Positions 8,799-17,043 of a stretch of DNA of 64,000 bases are shown in pieces (the stretch's first letter is position 1; every line of letters begins with the position of its first letter). Under the pieces are notes generated by a model that was given only the letters and a program-made list of their open reading frames with translations, did no database searches and was not told where the DNA came from. A program made the position numbers and the translations under genes. Where the stretch lies: NCBI GenBank assembly GCA_036405815.1, contig DASWWX010000034.1:81902-145901 (forward strand), given 5' to 3'. The DNA is from Solimonas sp036405815. GTDB taxonomy: Bacteria; Pseudomonadota; Gammaproteobacteria; Nevskiales; Nevskiaceae.

Positions 8799-9694
8799 GC
8801 GGCGCGGCGCGCCGGTCCGCCGGCGTGTTCCAGAATCATCGATGCGAAGCGCGGCAGCAGCGGCGTCGGCAGGTCATGACCCATGCCCGGCACGATCTCC
8901 AGGCGCGCGCCGGGAATCCGCCGGCCGAGTTCGCGACCGGCGGCGACCGGTACCAGCGGGTCGGCGTCGCCATGAATCACCAGCGTCGGCGTCTTGATCC
9001 GGTCCAGCAGCGGCGCCCGGCTGGGCGAGGCCAGAATCGCCAGCGTCTGCCGTGCCACACCGCGCGGATGGAAACTGCGATCGTGCTGCGCCTCCATGCG
9101 CAGGCGCAGCTCCTGCAGGTCGGGCGGGAAGCCGGGACTGCCGATCAACTGCCACGTGCGCATCGCGTGACGCACCATCGCCTCGCGACCGCGCCCCTCC
9201 GGACGGCTCACCAGACGACGTTGCAGCTGCAGGCTGGGGCCCGGCAGCCGGCGGTTACCACTCGAGGTCATGATCAGCGTCAGGCTGAGCAGACGTTGCG
9301 GGGCCTGCACCGCGACCAGCTGCGCAATCATGCCGCCCATCGACAGGCCGACCAGATGCACCGCCTTCAGGCCCAAGGCATCCATCACTGCGAGCGTGTC
9401 ACGCGCCATGTCGTCGAGTCGGTACGGCGCGCGCAGCGGCAGTCGCAGCGCATGTGCAAGGCCGGCACGCAGCAGATTGGGACGACCCAGATGATCAAGC
9501 TTGTCGGACAGACCGATGTCGCGGTTGTCGAAGCGGATCACGTGATAGCCGCCAGCCGCCAGTTCCTGGCACAGCGCATCGGGCCACAGGATCATCTGCG
9601 CACCGAGGCCCATGACCAGCAGCATCGGCGGATGCGCGGGATCGCCGAAGCTGTCGTAAGCGAAGCTCAGACCGTTGGCTTTGACGGTGGGCAT
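8795..9694 (-). CDS. alpha/beta hydrolase
   Basis: 299-residue serine hydrolase. The oxyanion region is LVMGLGAQMILWP, the nucleophile elbow is GLSMGG near residue 119, the acid is in IHGDADPLVP, and the catalytic His is in PGMGHDLP near the C-terminus. The FDNRDIGLSDK segment resembles esterases and aclacinomycin-methylesterase-like enzymes. ATG at 9694 is preceded by AGGA at 9 bp; the frame runs upstream with poor coding character. First gene of a two-gene operon with the MFS transporter (4-bp overlap). Confidence 0.9.
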   Translation of the reverse strand: MPTVKANGLSFAYDSFGDPAHPPMLLVMGLGAQMILWPDALCQELAAGGYHVIRFDNRDIGLSDKLDHLGRPNLLRAGLAHALRLPLRAPYRLDDMARDTLAVMDALGLKAVHLVGLSMGGMIAQLVAVQAPQRLLSLTLIMTSSGNRRLPGPSLQLQRRLVSRPEGRGREAMVRHAMRTWQLIGSPGFPPDLQELRLRMEAQHDRSFHPRGVARQTLAILASPSRAPLLDRIKTPTLVIHGDADPLVPVAAGRELGRRIPGARLEIVPGMGHDLPTPLLPRFASMILEHAGGPARRAA

Positions 9695-9776
9695 GGAAGC
9701 GTCCTGATGAAAACTGGAAGTGAAGGGTGAGGCCGTTTGCGGCGCGGATTCTGGCACGGCCGCTTATGCTGCGCGC

Positions 9777-10235
9777 ATGAAGCGGCTCCTGCTCGTGCAC
9801 CACAGCCAGTCCGGCCATACCGATGCGCTGGCGGCCGCCGTGCGCCAGGGCGTTGCCGAGCTCGGCGACGACGTCGAGCTGCGTGCATGCCGCGCGCTCG
9901 AGGCCACACTGGACGATCTGCTGTGGGCGCAAGGCCTGCTGATCGGCACGCCGGAGAATTTCGGGTATCTGTCCGGCGCGGTGAAGGACTTCCTCGACCG
10001 CACCTACTACCCGGCACAAGGGCGCTGCACTGGCCTGCCGTGGGCGATGTTCGTCAGCTGCGATAACGACGGCCGCGGCGCGGTCGCGGCGCTGGAACGC
10101 ATCGCGCTCGGCTATGGCTGGAACAAGGTGGCCGAACCCGTAATCGTGCGGGGCGAGGTCAACGACGAAGGGCTGGCCCGCTGCCGCGAACTCGGACAGA
10201 CGATGGCCGCAGGCTTGAGCTGCGGGCTGTACTGA
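9777..10235 (+). CDS. flavodoxin-fold NAD(P)H reductase family protein
   Basis: 152-residue flavodoxin-like protein. MKRLLLVHHSQSGHTDALA forms the first strand and FMN phosphate loop (HSQSGHT), and GTPENFGYLSGAVKDFLDR forms the second flavin-contact segment, as in WrbA and flavodoxin families. A Cys-Asp-Asn-Asp stretch (VSCDNDGRG) follows. It is shorter than WrbA (about 200 residues) and lacks the loop that WrbA uses to tetramerise. It probably shuttles electrons or reduces quinones. Divergent from the hydrolase operon; the ATG at 9777 is the first that yields a normal flavodoxin N-terminus. Confidence 0.82.
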   Translation: MKRLLLVHHSQSGHTDALAAAVRQGVAELGDDVELRACRALEATLDDLLWAQGLLIGTPENFGYLSGAVKDFLDRTYYPAQGRCTGLPWAMFVSCDNDGRGAVAALERIALGYGWNKVAEPVIVRGEVNDEGLARCRELGQTMAAGLSCGLY

Positions 10236-10255
10236 ACCCGGCTCTGCGGATGCGC

Positions 10256-10275
10256 CCGTACCGGGGGCGGTACGG
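10256..10275. terminator. hairpin between convergent genes, possible bidirectional terminator
   Basis: A perfect 7-bp stem CCGTACC/GGTACGG with a six-base loop lies between the convergent flavodoxin and peptidase genes, 20 bp after one stop codon and 10 bp before the other. Neither side carries a U-run, so a role as intrinsic terminator is uncertain; it may act as a 3'-end stabiliser. Confidence 0.4.
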
Positions 10276-10285
10276 AACCCGATCG

Positions 10286-11257
10286 CTAGGGACCGAGCGC
10301 GGTCCGCACCGCCGTCGCGCACGAAGCGCTTGCACCTGACACCGACACCATCCGCTCGCGGGTGTGGCGCAATGCCGCCGCCACCGGCGGCGTCGGCATC
10401 AGGGCCTCTGCAGCATCGAGATCGGCCTTTGCCTGTGCGGGGCAAGACAGCTCGATCAGCGCGTTCGCGCGGTTGTTGAGCAACACCGCCGACGGCTCCA
10501 GCCGCATCGCCGCCGAATACGAAGACACCGCCGGCAGCCAACGCTGCTGCGCCGCGTTGACGTTGCCGAGCGCAGTCCAAGGCAGTGCGGCTTGCGGCCA
10601 GCGCCCATGCGCAGCGGCGTATGCAGTCTCGGCGACCTCGAACTGCCCCACCGACTCGAACGGCGCCACCGCCGCGATCCAGCGCTGCACACCGGCGGTT
10701 TCGGGAATCTCATCCGGGCGCGCCACAGTCAGCGCCCATCGCTGCGCGCGCGCCCAGGCGGCGTCGAAGCGCTTCAGCTTCATGACTTCGCGCCGCTCGC
10801 GGCCGGAACGCAGCAACACCGTCTGCGCCGCCGGGTCATAGCCGACGACAACCGCGTAGTGCCAGACGGGCAGCGAATCCAGACCCAGATTGAGGAACAC
10901 CAGCACCGGCCGGCCCGATTGCAGTTCGGCGGCCAAGGCGTCGAGATCGGCGGGCAACGGCAACGGCACGCGCTGATGGCGCCGCACCGCGGCGGTCATC
11001 TCGGCCTGCAGACTGCCACGGCGCTCCGGCACGTAGACCTGCGACACCAGCGCCTCGGCCGTCGTCTCGACGCCATCGGCCACCAGCACCGTCGCCAGCG
11101 CCGCCGGCCCTCACTGGGACTCGTCCTGCGGGAAGAAGGGCACAGACGCCAACTCCACGGCCTCACCGGCCGGCCATTGCGGGCGCGGCGCGGTGAGCGT
11201 GGAGCAGGCGGACAGGCCCAGTAGCGCGGCCAGCAGCACCGCGCGTCCGGCTCGCAT
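10286..11257 (-). CDS. PA2778-type C39-like cysteine peptidase/TPR lipoprotein with in-frame TGA at the catalytic Cys codon
   Basis: Frame of 324 codons interrupted once, by TGA at 11111-11113 (codon 49). Upstream is a lipoprotein signal with lipobox LSAC (Cys18). The active-site block reads FFPQDESQ-TGA-GPAALATVL, whereas relatives have Q-C-G-P-A-A-L, so the stop replaces exactly the nucleophile cysteine. The rest is intact: the His region PVWHYAVVVGYD (His133, Asp141) and a TPR tail at about 204-290. It lies 5 bp behind the PA2779-like gene, the conserved partner. Either TGA is read as selenocysteine, or the gene is a fresh nonsense pseudogene, or there is a base error (TGC to TGA). A weak hairpin lies directly downstream of TGA. 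No Sec machinery is in the window. If TGA is a real stop, a GTG at 11089 could start a Cys-less remnant. Confidence 0.7.
11078..11110 (-). other. candidate stem-loop immediately downstream of the in-frame TGA
   Basis: Read on the minus strand, the 33 bases after TGA can fold with a GGCC/GGCC base, a G-U pair, one G-G mismatch, then a 7-bp upper stem of which three pairs are G-U wobble. This leaves the 6-base loop GGCGAC, which starts 15 bases after TGA and opens with two Gs. The general layout resembles bacterial SECIS elements, which have a short stem-loop just 3' of UGA with G early in the loop. The spacing is slightly short and the stem is weak. GC-rich DNA forms such hairpins by chance, so this is only suggestive. 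Confidence 0.25.
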
Positions 11258-11262
11258 CGGCG

Positions 11263-11649
11263 TCAGATGCGGTTGAAGATGTTGATGACGCCCACCAGTT
11301 CGAGGATCAGCAGCACCAGGAACACGACGCCGATCACCTCGATCGCACCCGCACCCGCCGGCTGCTGTTCGATCTGACCCGCGAGCTGACGCAGCTCGGT
11401 ATCGCTCAGCGACGCGACACGCAGGGCAGCCGCTTCAGCATCGACACCAAAGCGTTCCATCTCGGCGCGCACCGCATCACGGCCCATGAACGCCTCGACC
11501 GCGGCCAGATCGTTCTGGCGCGCTTCGGCGGCGAGCATCGCCTCGGTGCCGATCACCTGGGCATGGGACGGCAGGCTCATCACCAGCATGCCGCTGCAGA
11601 GCAGGCCGATCAGGCCACCGCGGCAGAAAGAACGGATCGCGTGAATCAT
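11263..11649 (-). CDS. PA2779-family membrane protein
   Basis: 128-residue protein of the PA2779 family. An N-terminal signal or anchor (residues 1-31, ending SLPSHA) precedes an acidic helical segment with MLAAEARQNDLAAVEAFMGR and ASLSDTELRQLAGQI. It ends in one transmembrane helix (IEVIGVVFLVLLILELVGVI) and INIFNRI. It thus has a periplasmic helical domain tethered at both ends. ATG at 11649 follows GGGAGA at good distance. In Pseudomonas and relatives this gene is regularly adjacent to the PA2778 peptidase/TPR gene, as here (5-bp gap). Function unknown; a joint envelope role is inferred from the conserved pairing. Confidence 0.88.
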   Translation of the reverse strand: MIHAIRSFCRGGLIGLLCSGMLVMSLPSHAQVIGTEAMLAAEARQNDLAAVEAFMGRDAVRAEMERFGVDAEAAALRVASLSDTELRQLAGQIEQQPAGAGAIEVIGVVFLVLLILELVGVINIFNRI

Positions 11650-11816
11650 CGTGGGTCTCCCAAAAGATTTAGACGGTTGAACGCTGGACAACGACAGCCT
11701 TCAGACGCCGTCAAGCTAACCCGGTGAACTGTCTCCATGCTGAATCGGCACGGCACGGCCGTGCATGTGCATGGAACTTGCTGGAGAATGCGCGACCCAC
11801 CGCACCAAGACACCCG

Positions 11817-12296
11817 ATGTCACGACTGATTGCCCTGCGCCGCTCGCCCATCCACGGCAACGGCGTTTTCGCCGCACGCGATATCCCTGCCGAGAAGGAG
11901 TTGATCGAGTACGGCGGCGAACGCCTCACCCACGCCGAAGCCGACGCGCACGACGCCGGCGATCCCGACAGCGGCCACACCTTCCTGTTCACGCTCAACG
12001 ACCGCTACGTCATCGACGGCAACCGTCGCGGCAATATCGCGCGCTGGATCAACCATAGCTGCGACCCGAACTGCGAGGCGGTGCTGGAGGAAGACGGCAA
12101 GGACCCAGCCAAGGATCGCGTCATCATCCAGAGCATGCGCCCGATCCGCGCCGGTGAGGAATTGACCTACGACTACGGCATCACGCTCGATGAACCGCAT
12201 ACCGCACGACTCAAGAAAATCTGGGTCTGCCTCTGCGGTTCGCCCAAGTGCACCGGCACGCTGCTGAAGCCGAAGCGCCGCCGCAAGCCGGCCTGA
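11817..12296 (+). CDS. SET domain protein-lysine methyltransferase-like protein
   Basis: 159-residue stand-alone SET domain. Visible signatures are SPIHGNGVFAARDI at the N-terminus, the pseudoknot motif NHSCDPN (79-85), ELTYDYG (115-121) with the catalytic tyrosine, and a post-SET zinc triad CLCGSPKC (Cys138, 140, 145). The tail is basic (KPKRRRKPA). SET proteins transfer methyl groups from S-adenosylmethionine to protein lysines; the bacterial target is unknown. ATG at 11817 gives the usual N-terminus. Divergent from the PA2779/PA2778 pair. Confidence 0.92.
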   Translation: MSRLIALRRSPIHGNGVFAARDIPAEKELIEYGGERLTHAEADAHDAGDPDSGHTFLFTLNDRYVIDGNRRGNIARWINHSCDPNCEAVLEEDGKDPAKDRVIIQSMRPIRAGEELTYDYGITLDEPHTARLKKIWVCLCGSPKCTGTLLKPKRRRKPA

Positions 12297-12323
12297 TCAA
12301 CGACTTCGATCCAGCCGCGGCCG

Positions 12324-12719
12324 TCAGCCGCGGCGCAGCGCCCGCCATTCGATGATGCTGCCGGCCAGCTCGCTGGCGACGAACAGCCACAGCACCACCG
12401 GCGCGCCCCGTGCGAGCAGGTACCAGGCCAGCACCGCCGCCACGACGATGCGGCCCCACTGGTCCATGCGCACCAGCAGCGGCTCCGGGTTGAGCACCCG
12501 GTAACCGTTCCACAACACGCCGAGCAAACCGGCGAGATTGAGGAACAGCGCCGTCGTCAACGGCAACGGCAGCCAGTCCGAAGCGGCGCCGGCGAAGCCA
12601 AAGCCGGACAGCAGCCAAGCCATTACGTACTCGGAGGCCACCGGAATCGCCAGCGAGGCGGTGACGATCAGATCGAAAACGGCGACGGCGCGCACCCAGC
12701 GCCACTGCTGCGGATTCAT
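12324..12719 (-). CDS. hypothetical integral membrane protein, 131 aa
   Basis: About four hydrophobic helices: roughly residues 9-35 (AVAVFDLIVTASLAIPVAS), 50-72 (PLPLTTALFLNLAGLLGVLWN), 88-104 (GRIVVAAVLAWYLLA) and 105-122 (GAPVVLWLFVASELAGSIIEW). Short loops and a basic end (ALRRG). No signal peptide and no recognised family signature; comparable small four-helix proteins occur widely in proteobacteria. Convergent with the SET gene, divergent from the GFA gene. Confidence 0.75.
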   Translation of the reverse strand: MNPQQWRWVRAVAVFDLIVTASLAIPVASEYVMAWLLSGFGFAGAASDWLPLPLTTALFLNLAGLLGVLWNGYRVLNPEPLLVRMDQWGRIVVAAVLAWYLLARGAPVVLWLFVASELAGSIIEWRALRRG

Positions 12720-12823
12720 GACGGGAACTCCCCCGATGCCTGCCCGGTCGCCAGTGTACGGCGAACGCGGCGGTGGCCCGCGGCGTTACCATGCGCGCCT
12801 GGGAACGGAGCGGGGACGGTCAC

Positions 12824-13168
12824 ATGCCTTATTCGGGAAGCTGCCACTGTGGTGCGATCGCCTATGAGGTCAGCGGCGAGATCGATCAGGCCATCGAGTG
12901 CAACTGCTCCCACTGCAGCCGCAAGGGATTCCTGCTGTGGTTCGTGCCACGCGAACAGCTCACGCTGAAGCAGCCGGATGCGGCGATGCGCGCGTATCGC
13001 TTCAACAAGCATGTCATCGAACACCTGTTCTGCCCGACCTGCGGCACGCAGCCCTTCGGTTTCGGCGAGCACGGTGGCGCCAAGATGGCGGCAATCAACG
13101 TGCGCTGCCTCGACGGCGTGGACGTGAAGACGCTGAAGATCGTCGCTGTCGACGGCCGCAGTTTCTGA
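12824..13168 (+). CDS. GFA (CENP-V/GFA) family zinc protein
   Basis: 114-residue protein of the glutathione-dependent formaldehyde-activating-like family. The zinc ligands are in the expected pattern: Cys7 and Cys9 (GSCHCG), Cys26, Cys28 and Cys31 (CNCSHC) and the CPTC pair near residue 70. Most members have no proven formaldehyde role, so only the fold and metal binding are claimed. ATG at 12824 opens MPYSGSCHCG, the usual start of the family. The next gene, the cNMP/EAL protein, begins 31 bp later in the same direction and may share its transcript. Confidence 0.9.
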   Translation: MPYSGSCHCGAIAYEVSGEIDQAIECNCSHCSRKGFLLWFVPREQLTLKQPDAAMRAYRFNKHVIEHLFCPTCGTQPFGFGEHGGAKMAAINVRCLDGVDVKTLKIVAVDGRSF

Positions 13169-13199
13169 AGGCCCGAGACGCCACCGAAGCCGCCTGCCC

Positions 13200-14366
13200 T
13201 TGAGCGACCTACCGGCCAACGCCCGCCTCCGCTTCGACGCGGGCGAGTCGATCTTCCGCAGCGGCGATGCCGGCGATACCGCCTACATCGTCGTCGAGGG
13301 TGCCGTCGAGATCTTCGTCGAGACAGCCGGCGGCCGGAACGTGCTGGCGGTGCTGGGCCCGCAGGCCTGCTTCGGCGAGATGGCCCTGCTCGGCCAGCCG
13401 TTGCGCGCCGCTTCCGCGCGCGCCGTCGCGCCAACGCGCCTGACCGCGCTGACGCGCGACTACCTGGCGCAGTCGCTGCAGACCGCCGATCCGCTGCATC
13501 GCCACCTGCTGCACGTCACCGTGCAGCGGCTGCAGGCCAGTTTTGGCCTCGACACGCGTCCGCGCGACGCCGACGAGGACAGCCGCGTTGCGCACGACCG
13601 GCTGCGTCTGGCCGAGGCACTGCGCCGCGGGATGCACAACGGCGATCTGCGCATGGACGTGCAGCCGATCGTGCGCCTGAGCGATCGCCGCTGGCTCGGC
13701 TTCGAGAGTCTGATGCGCTTCGAATCTGCAGAGCTCGGCCGCGTCACACCCGCCGACTTCGTGCCGCTGGCAGAGCGCGATGGGCTGATCGTCGAGTTGG
13801 GACGCTGGAGCGTGGAGCAGATTTGCGCCTGCGCCGGCGAGTTGCTGTCCGGCGGACCGGACTTCATCAACGTCAATCTGTCGCCGGCGCAGTTCGGCGA
13901 CCTTGCGTTCCTCGACCATCTGCGCACGACGCTGAGCCGACATGGGCTGCGCCCGCAGCAACTGCACCTGGAAGTCACCGAAGCGGTGGTGATGAGCGAT
14001 CTGAACCGCAGCAGTGCGTTTCTGAAGGCATGTCGCGCGCTCGGCACACCGGTGCTGCTCGATGATTTCGGCACCGGCTACAGCGCGATGTCCTACCTGC
14101 ATCGCCTGCCGATCGACGGCATCAAGCTGGATCGCTCGTTCATTGCCGCCGCCGAACACGACGCCGCCGCGCGCAAGGTCGTCTCCGCGGTCACCCGTCT
14201 GGCGGCCGACCTCGGCATCGAAACCGTCGCAGAGGGCATCGAAACGGAACCGCAGGCCGCGTTCTGCCGCGACATCGGCATCGACTACGGACAGGGTTTC
14301 CTGTTCGGACGGCCGGACCGCTGGCGCCGCTACGTCGGCGCCTCAGCGGCTACGCCACCCATCTAA
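13200..14366 (+). CDS. cyclic nucleotide-binding domain / EAL phosphodiesterase fusion
   Basis: 388 residues. Residues 10-115 form a Crp-type sensor domain with GDTAYIVVEGAVEIFVET and CFGEMALLGQP followed by RAASARA, which corresponds to the phosphate-binding cassette. Residues 135-375 form an EAL domain that would cleave c-di-GMP. Key residues are kept: ESL in place of EAL, NVNLS, EVTEA, LLDDFGTGYS, GIKLD and ETVAEGIE. The reading frame opens at a TTG at 13200; no better ATG is available before the sensor domain. It suggests that a cyclic nucleotide directly controls c-di-GMP turnover. A membrane nucleotide cyclase is encoded at 46.8-48.1 kb, though no link is shown. Confidence 0.85.
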   Translation: MSDLPANARLRFDAGESIFRSGDAGDTAYIVVEGAVEIFVETAGGRNVLAVLGPQACFGEMALLGQPLRAASARAVAPTRLTALTRDYLAQSLQTADPLHRHLLHVTVQRLQASFGLDTRPRDADEDSRVAHDRLRLAEALRRGMHNGDLRMDVQPIVRLSDRRWLGFESLMRFESAELGRVTPADFVPLAERDGLIVELGRWSVEQICACAGELLSGGPDFINVNLSPAQFGDLAFLDHLRTTLSRHGLRPQQLHLEVTEAVVMSDLNRSSAFLKACRALGTPVLLDDFGTGYSAMSYLHRLPIDGIKLDRSFIAAAEHDAAARKVVSAVTRLAADLGIETVAEGIETEPQAAFCRDIGIDYGQGFLFGRPDRWRRYVGASAATPPI

Positions 14367-14369
14367 GCG

Positions 14370-14762
14370 TCAGCGACGTCGCGGCGCCTTCTTCGCGGCC
14401 GCGCGCGACCGTGCGCTTTTCGCCTTCTTGCGCGCGGGCACTGCACCCTCGGCCTTCGTGCGGGCGCCCTTGATCACGCGCGCCGCCGCCTGGCCGTCTT
14501 CGAGATTCTCGATCTGATCGGAGATCAGCTGACCGATCTCGCGATTGATGCGGCGGATCGCGTCGTACACGGTACCGACCGTGCGCTGATGCTTCTCGCG
14601 CAGGCCCTGCACGCGGTCGTCGAGCAGACCGGCGCGGTCCAGCGCCTCGAACGGCAGATTGCCGACATACTCATGAATCTGCTGTACCGAGGTCGCGCCG
14701 CGCTCGATCGCCTGCTGCACGATGTCCTTCAGCAGTTCCAGCCGCTTCAGCTTTTCGCCCAT
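14370..14762 (-). CDS. small helical protein with histone H1-like basic tail
   Basis: 130 residues. The first 95 residues are charged helices (MGEKLKRLELLKDIVQQAIE; YDAIRRINREIGQLISDQIEN). The last 35 are Lys/Arg/Ala-rich (ARKKAKSARSRAAAKKAPRRR), as in bacterial H1-like and AlgP-type tails that bind nucleic acid or polyphosphate. The globular part resembles conserved proteobacterial hypothetical proteins of unknown role. It ends 3 bp from the convergent EAL gene. Function is not claimed beyond likely nucleic-acid or polyanion contact. Confidence 0.78.
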   Translation of the reverse strand: MGEKLKRLELLKDIVQQAIERGATSVQQIHEYVGNLPFEALDRAGLLDDRVQGLREKHQRTVGTVYDAIRRINREIGQLISDQIENLEDGQAAARVIKGARTKAEGAVPARKKAKSARSRAAAKKAPRRR

Positions 14763-14807
14763 GTCGTTTCGCTCCGTTCGCGGACGCCGATCTTAGCGCT
14801 GCGGCGC

Positions 14808-15887
14808 TCAGGCCGGCAGCGGCTCGGCCGGCCGGCGCGACGGCAGCGCGAGCCGGACATTGGCCTTGAGCACGGTCCAGTACTGCCCCAGGAAGCTGCC
14901 GGTGTTGTACGGCACGCCGTAGCGCTTGCAGATGTCCTTCACCTTGATTGCGATTTCCGGATAGCGATGCGCCGGCAGGTCCGGGAACAGGTGGTGCTCG
15001 ATCTGGTGGCTGAGATGGCCGCTCATGATGTGCAGCGCGCGGCTGCCCTCGAAATTGCAGGAACCCTGCAGCTGGCGCAGATACCACTGCCCGCGCGTTT
15101 CGTTGCGCGTCTCTTCCTCGGTGTAGACCTGCGAGCCTTCCGGGAAGTGGCCGCAGAAGATCACGACGTTGGACCAGACGTTGCGGATCAGGTTGGCGGC
15201 GAGGTTGCCGGCGAACACCCGCGGGGCATTCCACAGCGCCAGCGCCGGGAACAGCACGTAATCCTTGCCCCACTGCTTGCCGATCTTCTTCAGGAACGGT
15301 CCGAACTGGCGCTTGCGCTCCTCGGGCGTCATCTGGCCCTTCAGCGCCTTCTCCCAGTCGATGTCGTGCACGCCGACGCCGTACTGGAACAGCACCGACA
15401 GCAATACGTTCGACGCCGGCTGGATCAGATGCTTGGGCTGCCAGTGCTGCTTTTCGTCCACGCGCATCAGACCGTAGCCCACGTCCTTGTCCTTGCCGAG
15501 GATGTTCGTGTACGTGTGATGCATGACGTTGTGCGAATGACGCCACTGGTCGCCATCGCAGACGTTATCCCACTCGTAGGTCTGGCCATCGAGCTTGGGA
15601 TCGTTCATCCAGTCGTACTGGCCGTGCATCACGTTGTGACCCACTTCCATGTTCTCGAGGATCTTGGCGGTGGACAGCGCAGCCACGCCCAGCACCCAGG
15701 AGATCGGCGTGAAGCCGAACATCAGCAGGCTGCGGCCGGCGACGGCCGAGCCGCGTGCCAGGCGCACCATGCGGCGGATGTGCTTGGCGTCGCGCTCACC
15801 CAGATCCTTCAGGACGTCCTGGCGGACCTGGTCGAGTTCGCGCTGAAAACCTTCGAGTTGCGCGGGGCTCAGAGTAATGGCGGTCAT
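14808..15887 (-). CDS. membrane fatty-acid desaturase
   Basis: 359-residue di-iron desaturase acting on membrane lipids or acyl-CoA. Three histidine boxes are present: His84-x3-His88 (HNVMH), His119-x3-His123-His124 (HNVMHH) and His294-x3-His298-His299 (HQIEHH). Two hydrophobic hairpins lie between them. It sits 25 bp downstream of its probable electron donor, the ferredoxin reductase, and the pair resembles the Pseudomonas DesB/DesC arrangement (aerobic delta-9 desaturation). Position of the double bond is not readable. Likely repressed by the divergent DesT-like regulator. Confidence 0.93.
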   Translation of the reverse strand: MTAITLSPAQLEGFQRELDQVRQDVLKDLGERDAKHIRRMVRLARGSAVAGRSLLMFGFTPISWVLGVAALSTAKILENMEVGHNVMHGQYDWMNDPKLDGQTYEWDNVCDGDQWRHSHNVMHHTYTNILGKDKDVGYGLMRVDEKQHWQPKHLIQPASNVLLSVLFQYGVGVHDIDWEKALKGQMTPEERKRQFGPFLKKIGKQWGKDYVLFPALALWNAPRVFAGNLAANLIRNVWSNVVIFCGHFPEGSQVYTEEETRNETRGQWYLRQLQGSCNFEGSRALHIMSGHLSHQIEHHLFPDLPAHRYPEIAIKVKDICKRYGVPYNTGSFLGQYWTVLKANVRLALPSRRPAEPLPA

Positions 15888-15912
15888 GATGGGGCTCCTC
15901 TTCGTTCGGGTC

Positions 15913-17025
15913 TTAAAGGTCCAACTCGAGATCGGACCGGGCGGCAGAGATGCAGAGCTGGATCGCCTCGTCGGGCGCGTCCGAGATCTCGCCGGTCAAC
16001 AGGTTCTGCACGGTGCCGCTCTTCTTCATGCACTTGCAGGCGTGGCAGATGCCGATACGGCAGCCATGACGCGGCGACAGGCCCGCGGCCTCGGCTTCCG
16101 ACAGCAACGGCTGACCGGCCTGCGCCGTGAACATTTGTTCCGAACGCCCGCAGCGCACCTCGGCCGCAGCACCCTCGGCCGCCACGGTCGGCAGCGTCAG
16201 GCTGAAGGCCTCGGTCTTGACGCGATGGCCCCAACCGCGCGCTTCCCATTCGCCCCGCACCGCAGCCATGAACGCGGCCGGACCGCAGAGCATCAACTGG
16301 TGGTCGGCGCCATCCGGCAACTGCTGCTGCAGCGCCGACGGGCTCAGACGCCCGGCCTCGGCCGTGTAATGGAAGGTCACCGTCAGCGCCGGCCAGGCCG
16401 CGGCCAGCGCTTCCAGTTCGGCGCGGAAGATCGCGTCCGCGGGCGTGCGGCAGACCTGCACGAAACGCACCGCGCCGGCATAGCCCGCGGCCTGCATTTC
16501 ATAGAGCTGCGCCATTAGCGGCGTCACGCCGCTGCCGGCGCCGACCAGCACGGTCGTCGGCGTGGCATCCAGCGGCAGCGTGAAGCAGCCCTCGGGCGCG
16601 CCCAACGTCAGCACGTCGCCGACCTGCAGGCCATCGTGCAGCGCGTTGGACATGCGGCCCGCGGCCTGGCGCTTGACGGTGATCCGCAGCTGCGCCGCGC
16701 GCGGCGACGACGACAGGCTGTAGCAGCGCTGCAGGCGGCGGCCGTCGCGTTCGAAGTTCACCGGCACATACTGGCCGGCGACGAAACCCGGCCAGTGGCG
16801 GTTGGGCTCCAGCACGAAGCTGCGGGTATCGGCGGTCTCGTCGACGATCGCCACGACCTTGGCGCGGATTTCCTCCACCGACCACAGCGGATTGACCAGC
16901 CCGAGCAGATCGTCGATCGCGCGCGCGTCATTCAGCGGCCACAACCAGCGGCTGCCGAACCAGGCACGCGCGGCGCGAGAACGCTCCAGCGTCGAAGGGG
17001 ACGAATGGCTCACGGTGTCCTGCAT
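15913..17025 (-). CDS. ferredoxin reductase with C-terminal 2Fe-2S domain, electron donor to desaturase
   Basis: 370 residues. After about 45 leader residues comes the FAD domain with RCYSLSSSP, then the NAD(P)-binding domain with VLVGAGSGVTPL and LMLCGPAAFM. A plant-type 2Fe-2S domain follows, with Cys322-x4-Cys327-x2-Cys330-x27-Cys358. This layout passes electrons from NAD(P)H to the membrane desaturase encoded next. ATG at 17025 is preceded by GAGGAG at 7 bp; an upstream in-frame start lacks this. First gene of the desaturase operon, with operator-like palindromes directly upstream. Confidence 0.93.
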   Translation of the reverse strand: MQDTVSHSSPSTLERSRAARAWFGSRWLWPLNDARAIDDLLGLVNPLWSVEEIRAKVVAIVDETADTRSFVLEPNRHWPGFVAGQYVPVNFERDGRRLQRCYSLSSSPRAAQLRITVKRQAAGRMSNALHDGLQVGDVLTLGAPEGCFTLPLDATPTTVLVGAGSGVTPLMAQLYEMQAAGYAGAVRFVQVCRTPADAIFRAELEALAAAWPALTVTFHYTAEAGRLSPSALQQQLPDGADHQLMLCGPAAFMAAVRGEWEARGWGHRVKTEAFSLTLPTVAAEGAAAEVRCGRSEQMFTAQAGQPLLSEAEAAGLSPRHGCRIGICHACKCMKKSGTVQNLLTGEISDAPDEAIQLCISAARSDLELDL

Positions 17026-17043
17026 GGCACAACTCCTCGTTGA

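Noticed and set aside
11078..11110. A confident SECIS call downstream of the in-frame TGA
   Set aside because: The hairpin has three G-U pairs in the upper stem, one mismatch and short spacing. In such GC-rich sequence it is not convincing without covariation, so it is listed only as a candidate.
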